From Methylotenera sp. (GTDB lineage Bacteria > Pseudomonadota > Gammaproteobacteria > Burkholderiales > Methylophilaceae), in the NCBI GenBank assembly GCA_021732405.1, contig JAKFVB010000023.1:1-61422 (forward strand): 61,422 nucleotides of DNA. Reading direction: 5' to 3'. Shown here one piece after another: positions 47,350-56,216 of the stretch. Made by a program: the position numbers and the translations under genes. Numbering within the stretch: the stretch's first letter is position 1; each line of letters opens with the position of its first letter. The notes beneath the pieces were generated by a model. The model made no database searches and had not been told where the DNA came from. It saw only the letters and a list, made by a program, of their open reading frames with translations.

Positions 47350-47740
47350 GCAATAACCCCTCGAAACTTATAATGAATAGTGGCTTTTAACCTTAACTTG
47401 TTATTATCCCAGAAAAATCTGTTAACGACTATTGTTAAGCATCTCAGCGTAATTTGAATCAAGTTAATGTCTTTATTTAGTGGAAAATTGCAGTTCCCAG
47501 CAAATTTTTTCAACACACCCATTTCAATAGTCCTGTTTGCCATAAAAACGTCATGTTTTACGCCATCAAGTAGTCCGTTTTAACTAATACTTAACATAAA
47601 ACGGTGACCTAAAAACCGCATCATACGTATTAAGCAATTGCTAATCTAACGTTGTCAGTCAATTCATATTTTAACCAAATAGAATTGAGTTAATTGCGCT
47701 TTGTACATATACATTTATCTATTACTTTTGGGAGCCTTAC
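47350..47740. other. Intergenic region between ppnP and the PEP-CTERM genes
   Basis: This 391-bp A/T-rich stretch holds divergent promoters by position, but no box I can name with confidence. A TGACCTAAAA half-site is at 47605-47614, within a short ACGGT/ACCG-flanked segment. GGGAG lies about six bases before the first PEP-CTERM start. A 71-codon minus-strand frame overlapping ppnP is not supported as a gene. Confidence 0.5.
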
Positions 47741-48412
47741 ATGAAAAAATCTCTGCGCAGTATTGTTGCTGTTGCTATTACCACTCTTACCTTACCAGCA
47801 TTTGCTGCGGTTAACGTAACTGAAGTCGCGCCATGGAGCAGCGGCAACTCACCAGTAGGCGCAGATTGGTTCGAACTGACCAATACTGGCGCATCTGCAA
47901 TTGATATTTCAGGCTGGAGAGTGGACGATAGCTCAAATTCGTTTGCTACCTCACTTGCCTTAGTTGGTGTAAGCAGCATTAATGCTGGTCAGTCAGTCAT
48001 TTTTGTTGAGGGCACAGCTACCACTGCTAATAACTTCATCACCAACTGGTTCGGCGCATCAGCTCCTGCTAACTTTGCTATTGGTTTTTATAGCGGCAGT
48101 GCTATTGGCCTAGCTACAGGCGGAGACGCTGTGAATATTTTCAATGCCAGCGGTACAGTGCAAGCAAGTGTTACTTTCGGGGCTTCTGATAGCGTTTCAC
48201 CGTATCAAACTTTTGATAATGCTGCTGGCATAACGGGTGCAATTTCTACACTAAGCGTAGCTGGTGTAAATGGTGCTTTTATTGCAGTTAACAGTACAAC
48301 TGAAATCGGCTCTCCAGGCACAATCGCTGCAGTACCAGAGCCAGAAACTTATGCATTGATGATAGCTGGTTTAGGCTTAATCGGTTTTTCTTCACGCAAG
48401 TTTAAAGGTTAA
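47741..48412 (+). CDS. PEP-CTERM surface protein with lamin-tail-like (LTD) domain
   Basis: The 223-residue secreted protein has a signal peptide (1-22, ending PAFA). A lamin-tail-type beta-sandwich covers about 24-150: NVTEVAPW, DWFELTNTG, IDISGWRVDD and AGQSVIFVEG are the usual strand motifs. The C-terminal sorting signal has VPEPETYAL, a hydrophobic helix and a basic RKFKG end. Such proteins are processed by an exosortase and often relate to exopolysaccharide. GGGAG lies before the ATG. The next gene starts six bases after the stop and carries a near-identical sorting signal, so they form a pair. No exosortase is in the window. Confidence 0.88.
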   Translation: MKKSLRSIVAVAITTLTLPAFAAVNVTEVAPWSSGNSPVGADWFELTNTGASAIDISGWRVDDSSNSFATSLALVGVSSINAGQSVIFVEGTATTANNFITNWFGASAPANFAIGFYSGSAIGLATGGDAVNIFNASGTVQASVTFGASDSVSPYQTFDNAAGITGAISTLSVAGVNGAFIAVNSTTEIGSPGTIAAVPEPETYALMIAGLGLIGFSSRKFKG

Positions 48413-48418
48413 TTAACG

Positions 48419-49387
48419 ATGAAAATATCACAACTTTTCATCGCTGTTTTCGCAACATTGTCTGTTTCTGCACAAGCGGCTAGTTCGATTAATTTAGGAA
48501 GCTACAGCGTTAGCGGTACTTATGATCTGGATTTAGCAGTTGGCTCAGTATCTGGCTTGGAAGCTTCTGCAGTGACTTACGCCAGAGATCGCGGCACATT
48601 ATTTTTTGTGGGTGACGAGGGAACTGGCGTCATTGAAACATCACTCACTGGCCAGACACTTGGCAGCATGACGTTTAATTGGGCGGGCACTGGCAGCACT
48701 AATAACGACGCTGAGGGATTGACTTATATTGGTGGCGGAAATCTGGTTTTAACAGAAGAGCGCTTATATGATGCTTACAGCTTCAGTTATATGGCTGGCG
48801 GCAGCGTGAATTTAGCCAATAATTACGTTTCTATCAGTAATGCAACAGTAGGTAACAATGGCTTAGAAGGCATTAGCTACGATCCGCGTGACGGTAGTTT
48901 TGTGACAGTTAAGCAACAAAGCCCGCAAGATATACTTTCTGGTTCTTTAACATTCGCGGCTGGTGCAGGTGGCACTTCTACATTAACAAATTTGTTTAAT
49001 CCATCTTTACTTGGCGTTAGTTCATTGTCAGACATTCAAACACTATCGCCAGTGGATTCACTGATTGGCACTACCGCTGCCGATAATTTGTTGATTTTGA
49101 GCTTGGGTTCGAACAGATTACTCGAAGTTAATCGTACAGGTAGCATATTAAGTAGTTTGGATCTTTCAAGCTTCTTACCACGTAATAATTTTGAAGGCGT
49201 TACTGTTGATCAGAATGGCACAATTTACTTGGTTGCAGAGCAAGACCAACTGTCTGGTGCGCCATTTGGCGCTAAGTCTCGATTAGTTGTGTTGACAGCG
49301 CCTGTGCCAGAGCCAGAAACATACGCCATATTATTAGCTGGCTTAGGTTTTGTAGGTTTTGCGTCGCGCCGTCAAAAGCGTAGTTAA
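48419..49387 (+). CDS. PEP-CTERM protein with SdiA-regulated/phytase-esterase-like beta-propeller
   Basis: The 322-residue secreted protein has a signal peptide (about 1-20, ending QA-A). The body follows the SdiA-regulated (YjiK-like) pattern: LEASAVTYARDRGTLFFVGDE, NDAEGLTYIGGGNLVLTEE, LEGISYDPRDGSFVTVKQ, LLILSLGSNRLLEVNRTG and NFEGVTVDQNGTIYLVAEQ. This suggests a calcium-dependent propeller, possibly with esterase-like activity, though the activity cannot be read. The C-terminus is the sorting signal VPEPETYAI, a helix and basic RRQKRS. It is transcribed with the LTD gene and ends at a strong terminator. Confidence 0.85.
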   Translation: MKISQLFIAVFATLSVSAQAASSINLGSYSVSGTYDLDLAVGSVSGLEASAVTYARDRGTLFFVGDEGTGVIETSLTGQTLGSMTFNWAGTGSTNNDAEGLTYIGGGNLVLTEERLYDAYSFSYMAGGSVNLANNYVSISNATVGNNGLEGISYDPRDGSFVTVKQQSPQDILSGSLTFAAGAGGTSTLTNLFNPSLLGVSSLSDIQTLSPVDSLIGTTAADNLLILSLGSNRLLEVNRTGSILSSLDLSSFLPRNNFEGVTVDQNGTIYLVAEQDQLSGAPFGAKSRLVVLTAPVPEPETYAILLAGLGFVGFASRRQKRS

Positions 49388-49436
49388 GCTAGTTTTTTGA
49401 GTTAGCTTAATCATTAAGTAACAATATTGTCTTAAA

Positions 49437-49465
49437 ACAAAAAACCCGCTTAAGCGGGTTTTTTG
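49437..49465. terminator. Bidirectional terminator between PEP-CTERM pair and argG
   Basis: A perfect palindrome AAAACCCGCT/... centred on CTTAAG at 49441-49462, with A-rich left and T6 right flanks. It serves both converging transcripts. Confidence 0.88.
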
Positions 49466-49485
49466 TTGTTTAAATAGGGTTAAGT

Positions 49486-50721
49486 TTACTTATTTTTATG
49501 CCGTAAATTCGCCGCGATTCGCATTCTTAATGCATTTAATTTAATAAATCCGCCTGCATCTTTTTGATCATAAGCGCCTGCATCATCTTCAAAGGTTGCG
49601 ATTGTAGAATCAAACAATGAATTGGTTTTACTGTCACGACCAGTCACAATCACATTGCCTTTATACAGCTTTACGCGCACCCAGCCATTCACTGAAGCTT
49701 GCGTATGGTCAATCAGCGTTTGCAAAGCAATACGCTCAGGGCTCCACCAGTAACCGTTGTAAATCATGCTCGCGTAGCGCGGCATTAAATCGTCTTTCAA
49801 GTGCGCTACTTCGCGGTCTAAAGTAATGCTTTCAATGGCGCGGTGCGCTTTAAGCATAATGGTGCCACCTGGCGTTTCGTAGCAACCGCGTGATTTCATG
49901 CCTACATAGCGATTTTCAACCAAATCTAAGCGACCGATACCGTGTTTACCACCGATTTTATTCAGATGTGCCAATAATTCATGAGGCTTCATCGCTTCGC
50001 CGTTTAGGCTTACTGGGTCACCATTTACATATTCAATATCTAAGTATTCAGCTGCATCTGGCGCTTTTTCTGGGCTCACACTCCAACGCCACATCGATTC
50101 TTCTGCTTCTGCCGCAGGGTTCTCAAGGTGACGGCCTTCATACGAAATATGCAATAAGTTGGCATCCATTGAGTATGGGCTGCCGCCTTGCTTGTGCTTC
50201 ATATCGACTGGAATACCATGCTTTTCAGCATAGTTCATCAATTTTTCACGGCTTAACAAATCCCACTCACGCCAAGGCGCGATGATTTGGATATTGGGAT
50301 TTAGGGCATAAGCGCCCAATTCAAAACGTACTTGGTCGTTACCTTTACCGGTTGCACCATGTGAAATAGCATCGGCATTGGTTTCAGCGGCGATTTCAAT
50401 TAAGCGTTTTGCGATTAATGGGCGTGCGATTGAAGTACCTAATAAATATTCACCTTCGTAAACCGTATTGGCGCGAAACATGGGAAATACGAAATCGCGT
50501 ACAAATTCTTCACGCACATCATCAATGTAAATTTCTTTTACACCTGCCGCCTTGGCTTTGGCGCGTGCTGGTTCTAACTCTTCACCTTGGCCTAAATCGG
50601 CCGTAAAAGTCACCACTTCACATTTGTATTCATCTTGCAGCCACTTTAAAATCACAGACGTGTCTAAACCGCCCGAATAGGCCAATACGACTTTTTTAAT
50701 TTCTTTTTTTATGGTACTCAT
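49486..50721 (-). CDS. argG: Argininosuccinate synthase
   Basis: ArgG joins citrulline and aspartate with ATP to argininosuccinate. The N-type ATP pyrophosphatase loop [10 protein letters not shown] (13-22) and the [21 protein letters not shown] and SPEKAPD segments are diagnostic. Length is 411 residues. It follows argF by 15 bp in the order argD-argF-argG. The arginine pathway's remaining genes are outside the window. No ARG box is obvious. Confidence 0.97.
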   Translation of the reverse strand: MSTIKKEIKKVVLAYSGGLDTSVILKWLQDEYKCEVVTFTADLGQGEELEPARAKAKAAGVKEIYIDDVREEFVRDFVFPMFRANTVYEGEYLLGTSIARPLIAKRLIEIAAETNADAISHGATGKGNDQVRFELGAYALNPNIQIIAPWREWDLLSREKLMNYAEKHGIPVDMKHKQGGSPYSMDANLLHISYEGRHLENPAAEAEESMWRWSVSPEKAPDAAEYLDIEYVNGDPVSLNGEAMKPHELLAHLNKIGGKHGIGRLDLVENRYVGMKSRGCYETPGGTIMLKAHRAIESITLDREVAHLKDDLMPRYASMIYNGYWWSPERIALQTLIDHTQASVNGWVRVKLYKGNVIVTGRDSKTNSLFDSTIATFEDDAGAYDQKDAGGFIKLNALRMRIAANLRHKNK

Positions 50722-50736
50722 TACGCTAACTTTTCC

Positions 50737-51657
50737 TTAATTAACTTTACCTAATAGTAAAAATTCCATTAATGCTTTTTGCACGTGCAGCCTGTTTTCC
50801 GCCTCTTCCCATACCACGCTTTGCGGGCCATCAATCACTTCAGCCGCTACTTCTTCGCCTCTATGTGCTGGCAAACAATGCATAAATAACGCATCTTTAG
50901 CGGCAATTTTCATCATATCGCTGTCTACTTGCCAATCGGCAAAATCGCGCATACGCTCTTCGTTTTCCGCCTCAAAACCCATACTAGTCCACACATCTGT
51001 AGTCACCAAATCGGCGCCACGCGCGGCTTCCATTGGGTCGGCAAAGGTTTCAAAATGGTCATCGCCATATAAATTAGCGCGTTCCACTTCTACTTCGTAA
51101 CCCGGCGGGGTTGAAACATGCACGTTAAAGTCCAGCACTTCAGCCGCTTGCAGCCATGTATTGCAGACATTGTTGCTATCACCAATCCACGCCACAGTTT
51201 TGCCCTTTATAGAGCCTTTTTGCTCTATAAAGGTAAAAATATCCGCCAGAATCTGGCAAGGATGGTATTCATTGGTTAGGCCATTAATCACAGGCACGCG
51301 CGAATTAGCGGCAAAGCGCTCAATAATGTCCTGCTCAAAAGTGCGTATCATTACAATATCTGACATGCGCGAAATCACTTGCGCTGCATCTTCTACCGGC
51401 TCACCGCGGCCCAGTTGCGAATCGCGCGTGTTCAAATAGATAGCCGAACCGCCCAACTGATGCATGCCTGCCTCAAACGACAAACGGGTACGCGTACTGG
51501 CTTTTTCAAAAATCATCACCAAGGTGCGGTCTTGCAAAGGCCAATATTGTTGATATGCTTTGAATTGCGCTTTGATGATTTTGGTGCGCGCAAAAATATG
51601 ATTGAGCTCATCCAAGTTCAAATCATTAAATTGCAAAAAATGTTTAATATCAGCCAT
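50737..51657 (-). CDS. argF: Ornithine carbamoyltransferase
   Basis: ArgF forms citrulline from ornithine and carbamoyl phosphate. The carbamoyl-phosphate motif STRTR is at 54-58, with the ornithine-loop NGLTNEYHPCQ, WIGDSNNV and the HCLPAHRGEEV signature. Length is 306 residues. It lies 44 bp after argD and that gap holds a large inverted repeat, so it may be partly uncoupled from argD. Confidence 0.97.
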   Translation of the reverse strand: MADIKHFLQFNDLNLDELNHIFARTKIIKAQFKAYQQYWPLQDRTLVMIFEKASTRTRLSFEAGMHQLGGSAIYLNTRDSQLGRGEPVEDAAQVISRMSDIVMIRTFEQDIIERFAANSRVPVINGLTNEYHPCQILADIFTFIEQKGSIKGKTVAWIGDSNNVCNTWLQAAEVLDFNVHVSTPPGYEVEVERANLYGDDHFETFADPMEAARGADLVTTDVWTSMGFEAENEERMRDFADWQVDSDMMKIAAKDALFMHCLPAHRGEEVAAEVIDGPQSVVWEEAENRLHVQKALMEFLLLGKVN

Positions 51658-51680
51658 ATTGAATGCTCGTGGTTTACTGA

Positions 51681-51715
51681 TTTTAGGTCACTGATTTAAA
51701 ATCACTGACCTAAAA
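51681..51715. repeat. Long palindrome at the argD stop / argF leader
   Basis: TTTTAGGTCA-C-TGATTT and AAATCA-C-TGACCTAAAA are mirror complements around a single A, with only a C/C mismatch. It covers the argD stop codon. Its outer half-site is the same as in the purF-cvpA repeat. Terminator, attenuator or operator are all possible. Confidence 0.6.
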
Positions 51716-52895
51716 ACTGTTTAATCAATTTGCTTAAACGCTCAACCAGCTCAAGCGCTTCCGCTTCGTTAATAACAAGCGGCGGCAATAAACGAATCAC
51801 TTTTTCAGCCGTCACATTGATTAATAATTGAGTCTCTAACGCCATTTTAACAAGCTCTGAACATGGTCTATCTAGCTCAATACCAATCATTAAGCCTGCG
51901 TTACGTATTACAACTAGACCATGCGTATTTTGCAATTCTGTTTGCAACTTTTCACGGATAAGGTCACCCATTTTTTGTGCATTTTCGCGTAAATTTTCTT
52001 CTTCAATAGCGCTTATTGTTGCTAAACCAGCGCTAGATGCCAAAGGATTACCGCCAAAAGTTGAGCCATGTTTACCATAAGTAAACGTTTGCGCCGCGAT
52101 GCCCTTTGCAACACAAGCGCCGATTGGTACGCCAGAGCCTAGGCCTTTAGCCAAACTCATTACATCTGGCATGATGCCAGTATGCTGAAACGCAAACCAA
52201 GTACCGGTGCGGCCAATGCCACTTTGCACTTCGTCTAGCATCAGTAACCAGCCATTTTCATCACAAACCTTACGTAAGCCTTGAAAGTACGCCTTCATAT
52301 CCGCTGGAATATGAATACCACCCTCGCCTTGCACAGGCTCAACTAAAATAGCGACTACATTATTTTTGCGCGATGCAATTTGCTTAATAGCGGCCAAGTC
52401 ATCATAAGGCACGCGAATAAAACCAGAAACCAGCGGCTCAAAGCCAGCTTGCGCTTTGCGGTTACCTGTTGCAGAAAGCGTTGCCATGGTACGACCGTGA
52501 AAAGCACGTTCCATCACGATAATTTCAGGATTTTCGATGCCTTTGTTGTGGCCGTAAAGACGCGCAAGTTTAATGCTGGCTTCATTGGCTTCACAGCCAG
52601 AGTTGCAGAAAAAAACATTATCCATGCCAGAAATCTCGGCAATTTTATTACCTAAAGCCTCTTGCTCGGCAATCTGATAAATATTAGAAACATGGATTAA
52701 TTTGGCTACTTGCTCAGAAATCGCTTTCACCAATTTTGGGTGCGCATGACCTAGACCATTCACTGCAACGCCCGATAACGCATCTAGGTATTTTTTACCT
52801 TCATCATCCCACAGCCAAACACCCTCGCCTTTTACAAAAGTAACAGGCTGACGGGTGTAAGTGTTCATCAAATGAGTGTTTGTCGAATGTGCCAT
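51702..52895 (-). CDS. argD: Acetylornithine aminotransferase
   Basis: ArgD transfers the amino group of glutamate to N-acetylglutamate semialdehyde in arginine synthesis; in some bacteria it also serves lysine synthesis. The 397-residue class III aminotransferase has NSGCEANEASIKLAR (phosphate site), LDEVQSGIGRTG and the PLP Lys near residue 248 in LAKGLGSGVPIGA. A 4-aminobutyrate-type paralogue is unlikely because argF and argG follow. Confidence 0.95.
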   Translation of the reverse strand: MAHSTNTHLMNTYTRQPVTFVKGEGVWLWDDEGKKYLDALSGVAVNGLGHAHPKLVKAISEQVAKLIHVSNIYQIAEQEALGNKIAEISGMDNVFFCNSGCEANEASIKLARLYGHNKGIENPEIIVMERAFHGRTMATLSATGNRKAQAGFEPLVSGFIRVPYDDLAAIKQIASRKNNVVAILVEPVQGEGGIHIPADMKAYFQGLRKVCDENGWLLMLDEVQSGIGRTGTWFAFQHTGIMPDVMSLAKGLGSGVPIGACVAKGIAAQTFTYGKHGSTFGGNPLASSAGLATISAIEEENLRENAQKMGDLIREKLQTELQNTHGLVVIRNAGLMIGIELDRPCSELVKMALETQLLINVTAEKVIRLLPPLVINEAEALELVERLSKLIKQFLGQ

Positions 52896-52953
52896 GATCT
52901 TATTTCTATAAAATATATTTCTACTCTAAATCTTTAACCAAAACCAAAATGAA

Positions 52954-52975
52954 AACGGCGGCTAAGGCCGCCGTT
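52954..52975 (-). terminator. GC-rich terminator after the PuuD-like gene
   Basis: Arms AACGGCGGC (52954-52962) and GCCGCCGTT (52967-52975) with a TAAG loop lie 17 bp beyond the stop of the membrane-protein gene. TTTTCATTTT follows on the minus strand. Confidence 0.8.
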
Positions 52976-52991
52976 GTTGCCTTAATACTAA

Positions 52992-53483
52992 CTACAATCC
53001 TAAAACGGCGCGATGACTTAATCCATTTGCCATGAAAAATAACATGGGAATAGATAGCATCATGTTTGTGCGTGATGCCAACATGGCCACACGTCGCGCC
53101 TTGGCTTTTGCCGCATCATCTGACGGTACCATGCCAAGAATTTTTTGCTGATTTGGCCAAATTAACACCCATACGTTAAACAACATAATGGTACCCAACC
53201 ATGCACCAATACCAATTCCTTCGTAGCCGTTACGTAATAAAAATGCATCAACAAAACCAGGGCCTAACAGCCATGCCCCTGCAACCCATGTAGCAACAGC
53301 AGACCAGCGAAACCATAACAAGGCGCGTGGCGCTACGTGCTTGGTGATACCTGCCGCGGTACCATCTGCACCTGCATCTTTAAGCGCAGCCATTTGCACC
53401 AAATTAAAATAGTAAAGTAAACCAACCCATGTCACACCTGACAGCAAATGTATCCAACGCGCGATTCCTGGCATGATTTCCAT
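52992..53483 (-). CDS. PuuD/Urate_ox_N-like four-helix membrane protein
   Basis: The 163-residue protein has about four membrane helices: 8-28, about 52-75, about 90-112 and 138-158. It matches the pattern I recall for the membrane domain of PuuD-type urate hydroxylase: IARWIHLLSGVTWVGLLYYFNLVQ, then LLWFRWSAVATWVAGAWLL and NVWVLIWPNQQKILG. True PuuD proteins are longer and carry a C-terminal cytochrome c; that part is absent here, so the urate role is doubtful. Conserved His12 and His33-like positions could bind haem, but this is speculative. One base separates its ATG from the stop of the small upstream gene, and a terminator follows. Confidence 0.6.
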   Translation of the reverse strand: MEIMPGIARWIHLLSGVTWVGLLYYFNLVQMAALKDAGADGTAAGITKHVAPRALLWFRWSAVATWVAGAWLLGPGFVDAFLLRNGYEGIGIGAWLGTIMLFNVWVLIWPNQQKILGMVPSDDAAKAKARRVAMLASRTNMMLSIPMLFFMANGLSHRAVLGL

Positions 53484-53484
53484 T

Positions 53485-53586
53485 TTAAGCTCCCACTAAA
53501 AAGTTTTTAAGGAAAAATACCAACACTACGGTAAGCACAACACCAGAAATAATGGTGCCTGCAACGGATTCCAACGGATTTTTCAT
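53485..53586 (-). CDS. 33-residue single-helix membrane microprotein
   Basis: An ATG at 53586, with GGAGAA nine bases upstream, opens 33 codons: MKNPLESVAGTIISGVVL followed by a hydrophobic run and KNFLVGA. Residues about 9-27 form one membrane helix. The stop is one base before the ATG of the PuuD-like gene, so the two are translationally coupled and probably partner in the membrane. I recognise no family. The good ribosome site, coupling and coding-like composition support a real gene. Confidence 0.7.
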   Translation of the reverse strand: MKNPLESVAGTIISGVVLTVVLVFFLKNFLVGA

Positions 53587-53634
53587 TGCAATTTCTCCAG
53601 AATGATTTTTATTGTTTTATTGGTTTGCTTTATT

Positions 53635-53665
53635 AAGCACCGAGAGTAGCGCAAAAGGTGCTTTT
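53635..53665. terminator. Weak hairpin between the M48 gene and the microprotein
   Basis: AAGCACC (53635-53641) pairs with GGTGCTT (53657-53663) over a 15-base loop. The T-run is on the plus side, so its use for the minus-strand M48 transcript is uncertain. Confidence 0.3.
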
Positions 53666-53699
53666 TAGCAAGATTTGCGGGTTAATTAAGCCCTAAAAC

Positions 53700-54809
53700 T
53701 TAAGGACAATTACGCTTTGTATTCAATTCCGCCTGTAAAAAAGGTTGTATACGTTGCTGTGTATCGGGATGAGAGGCTAGCATATCGTTAAATGAATGAT
53801 TTTTCTGGGATTTAGCTGGCTTGTTGTCTTGAGTTTCAGTTTTCTTTTTGGCGCTTTTCTCATCGAATGTGGCGGTTTTTGACTGATTTTCTAGGCGCTG
53901 CAAAATATCGGCAAATGCACGTGGCGGCAAGCACGCTTTTTGCAAAGCATCCAAGGCAAAACGGTCAGCTTCTAACTCATGCTCACGCGAATATTGCATC
54001 TGCATCAATACCGCCGGCAAGCCAGAAGCAACTGAGCTTACATCACCCGTGATAGCTGCAATGATTAGGCCTGACAATACGCCCTGAATGCTTTGCCTAA
54101 AGGCATGACGTTGCTGCACATGGCCTAGCTCATGCGCTAAAACCGCTACAATTTCGGTATCGTTTTTTGATAGCGTCACCAAATCGTCTGTCACTACCAT
54201 TACGCCGCCAGGCAAGGCAAAAGCATTAGCGCCAATGACGCCACCATCTCTAAACGTTAAGCGATAATTCGGGCAATTTTTCACATGCCCACACAAATCT
54301 TTTAACGAATTGGTAATGGTTAGCTGATGGGCGGGGGCTGTTTTGCTGGGTGAAAAGTAACCAAATTTATGATCCAAGCCATTCAGCACTTGCTCGCCCA
54401 GTTTTGATTCCATGCTAGGTGGCGTCGCTTTTGCAACCATTTCCGCCAGCTTGGGCACGCCAAATTGCAAAAATCCCCAGCCTGCAAAAACCGTTAACAC
54501 CAAAGCAACCAAAACCCAAGCAAGATGATTTTCCAGATAATACAAAGCGCCCCAAAACACGCTACTTTTACTGGAAATGACAGATTCTAAAGCACTGATT
54601 TCCTGCGCTTCTAAGCGACCACCATTATCTAAATCGATAATTCGTTTTGCAGCGCCCAGCTTTGCTTGCACATCGCAATCTTTAAAGCTAAACGTTAATG
54701 TTTCAGCATTGATATCAAAAGCGATTTGCTGAGTATCGGCTAGAACGCGCACCAGCACTGGCTGAGCGCGCGCACTCACGCCGTCAAAGTATTCAGCTTC
54801 AAATGTCAT
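53700..54809 (-). CDS. M48-family membrane metallopeptidase
   Basis: The 369-residue protein starts with a soluble N-terminal domain of about 90 residues, followed by a membrane helix at about 96-117 and a peptidase domain. The zinc site is His226, Glu227 and His230 in AHELGH, with Glu278 in REHELEADRFA as third ligand. A Lys/Gln-rich segment lies near the C-terminus, which ends KRNCP. It is probably inner-membrane anchored and involved in protein quality control, as are other M48 enzymes. It begins 24 bp after the DUF898 gene, a pairing that occurs in other proteobacteria. Confidence 0.88.
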   Translation of the reverse strand: MTFEAEYFDGVSARAQPVLVRVLADTQQIAFDINAETLTFSFKDCDVQAKLGAAKRIIDLDNGGRLEAQEISALESVISSKSSVFWGALYYLENHLAWVLVALVLTVFAGWGFLQFGVPKLAEMVAKATPPSMESKLGEQVLNGLDHKFGYFSPSKTAPAHQLTITNSLKDLCGHVKNCPNYRLTFRDGGVIGANAFALPGGVMVVTDDLVTLSKNDTEIVAVLAHELGHVQQRHAFRQSIQGVLSGLIIAAITGDVSSVASGLPAVLMQMQYSREHELEADRFALDALQKACLPPRAFADILQRLENQSKTATFDEKSAKKKTETQDNKPAKSQKNHSFNDMLASHPDTQQRIQPFLQAELNTKRNCP

Positions 54810-54833
54810 TACAGGCTTTTAATCAAAAGACAA

Positions 54834-56216
54834 TTATCCAAAGGACAAGTCAACATCAAACATTTCAGCAATTTCTTCACCAGTGGCTTTCACTTCTGCT
54901 TTTTTATCGCCCACAAATTGGTCAAAATCCACATCGCCAATAATACTTAGTTTGGATGCGCGATAGCGCGCCAAACGAATTTGTGCCCAAGGAGTAGCCA
55001 AGCCAAAAGTCAGTATAATGGCAAGAATATTGCTGAAATAAAGCCAAATAAAATCGCGTGCGCGCAATTTGCTTTGGAAAGTTAACTGGTCTAATTTTGT
55101 ATTATTCCAAATAAGGTTACCAATACGCGCTTGCAGATAGGCAACAAAACCAAATATAAAAAATGCATATAGCGCAAAAACCGCCAAACCAATTAACAAA
55201 TATAGAGGCTGTTTTAGCATTTCTTGCATTTTCCCTTTAGATTCCTGTTCCTGTTTTTGCATCACTTCTTCTAACATTTTTTGCTGCTCTAATGCGGTTA
55301 ACTCTTGTGTGGTGGCAGTAGGTTCTTGCATATCTAAAGCTTGCTCTGGCATGTTTTCTGCCATTTCTGCTGGCATTTGATTTGCCTCTAACATGGCGTC
55401 TGGCGCATTGTCTGAATACACGCGCTCTACCGTTGGCACAGGGGCATCAGCTTCAGTTGCGGTTGATTCATCAATATTTTCATTTGCTGCAAGCACAACG
55501 TTAGGTTGAAGTGCCACAAATGGCTGCGCATATTGCGTACCTGCGTCAGCTTGGCTAGCGGCTTTTTTCACATATTGCTGATAAGCTGGGATAGCAATCG
55601 CCGCCAAAACACCAATGATGACGGGGATAATCAGAAATATTAAATACACTTTATAAAATTGCTTAACCACACGGCTCATCTCAAATTGGCTTAAACCAAA
55701 ACGGTGATTGTTCACTAAAAACTGACTTTTTTCATGTGAAACGTATGGAATAATCAAGCCTAAGGTAAAAAATGTGAGCAAAGGCAATGCAATAAACACT
55801 TTAGCAGCTTGACCTACCGTGCCCACAAAATCAAAACGCAAACCACGATGGCTACTATTACGCGCATTAAAAATTGAACCGCGCACCACTAACCAAGGCA
55901 GAAAAATAAATAATATCAGCAGAAAAATTAAAGGTAAAAATGGGTTAATGTTGGCACTAAAGCTATAACCCATAAAAAAAGCAAAGGCAATAATGCGGCC
56001 CTTTAAGATAGAGATTGGCTTGGCGTGATAATCAAAGCCTACGCTTTCTATCAAGGTGTTGTGATAAAAATATTTTTTACGGCGCACCTTAGCCCAAGCC
56101 GAATAAATACCAAGCGTGATGATTGAGAGAAGTAGGTTAACAATCCAAATACCAAAGTACTCCGCTGTCTTGCCCTTAAAGATAATTGGCGTTATTTTTT
56201 GACTGGCTGAATCCAT
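54834..56216 (-). CDS. DUF898 (YjgN-like) membrane protein with inserted pilin-like helix and acidic linker
   Basis: The 460-residue inner-membrane protein has two DUF898 halves: residues 10-190 (FGIWIVNLLLSIITLGIYSAWAKVRRKKYF region) and 335-460 (IGNLIWNNTKL, LATPWAQIRLARYRA). Function is unknown. Between them is a helix at 195-219 (IIGVLAAIAIPAYQQYVKKA) that strongly resembles the mature N-terminus of type IV pilins, followed by about 115 residues that are acidic, Ala/Pro/Glu/Met-rich and end in a coiled coil (305-335). No prepilin cleavage site precedes it. It leads the M48 gene. It is divergent from the Rieske gene across 238 bp. Confidence 0.85.
   Translation of the reverse strand: MDSASQKITPIIFKGKTAEYFGIWIVNLLLSIITLGIYSAWAKVRRKKYFYHNTLIESVGFDYHAKPISILKGRIIAFAFFMGYSFSANINPFLPLIFLLILFIFLPWLVVRGSIFNARNSSHRGLRFDFVGTVGQAAKVFIALPLLTFFTLGLIIPYVSHEKSQFLVNNHRFGLSQFEMSRVVKQFYKVYLIFLIIPVIIGVLAAIAIPAYQQYVKKAASQADAGTQYAQPFVALQPNVVLAANENIDESTATEADAPVPTVERVYSDNAPDAMLEANQMPAEMAENMPEQALDMQEPTATTQELTALEQQKMLEEVMQKQEQESKGKMQEMLKQPLYLLIGLAVFALYAFFIFGFVAYLQARIGNLIWNNTKLDQLTFQSKLRARDFIWLYFSNILAIILTFGLATPWAQIRLARYRASKLSIIGDVDFDQFVGDKKAEVKATGEEIAEMFDVDLSFG

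Noticed and set aside
47328-47543. 71-codon minus-strand frame overlapping the start of ppnP
   Set aside because: It overlaps the ppnP start in another frame, has no recognisable domain or ribosome site, and its composition looks non-coding.
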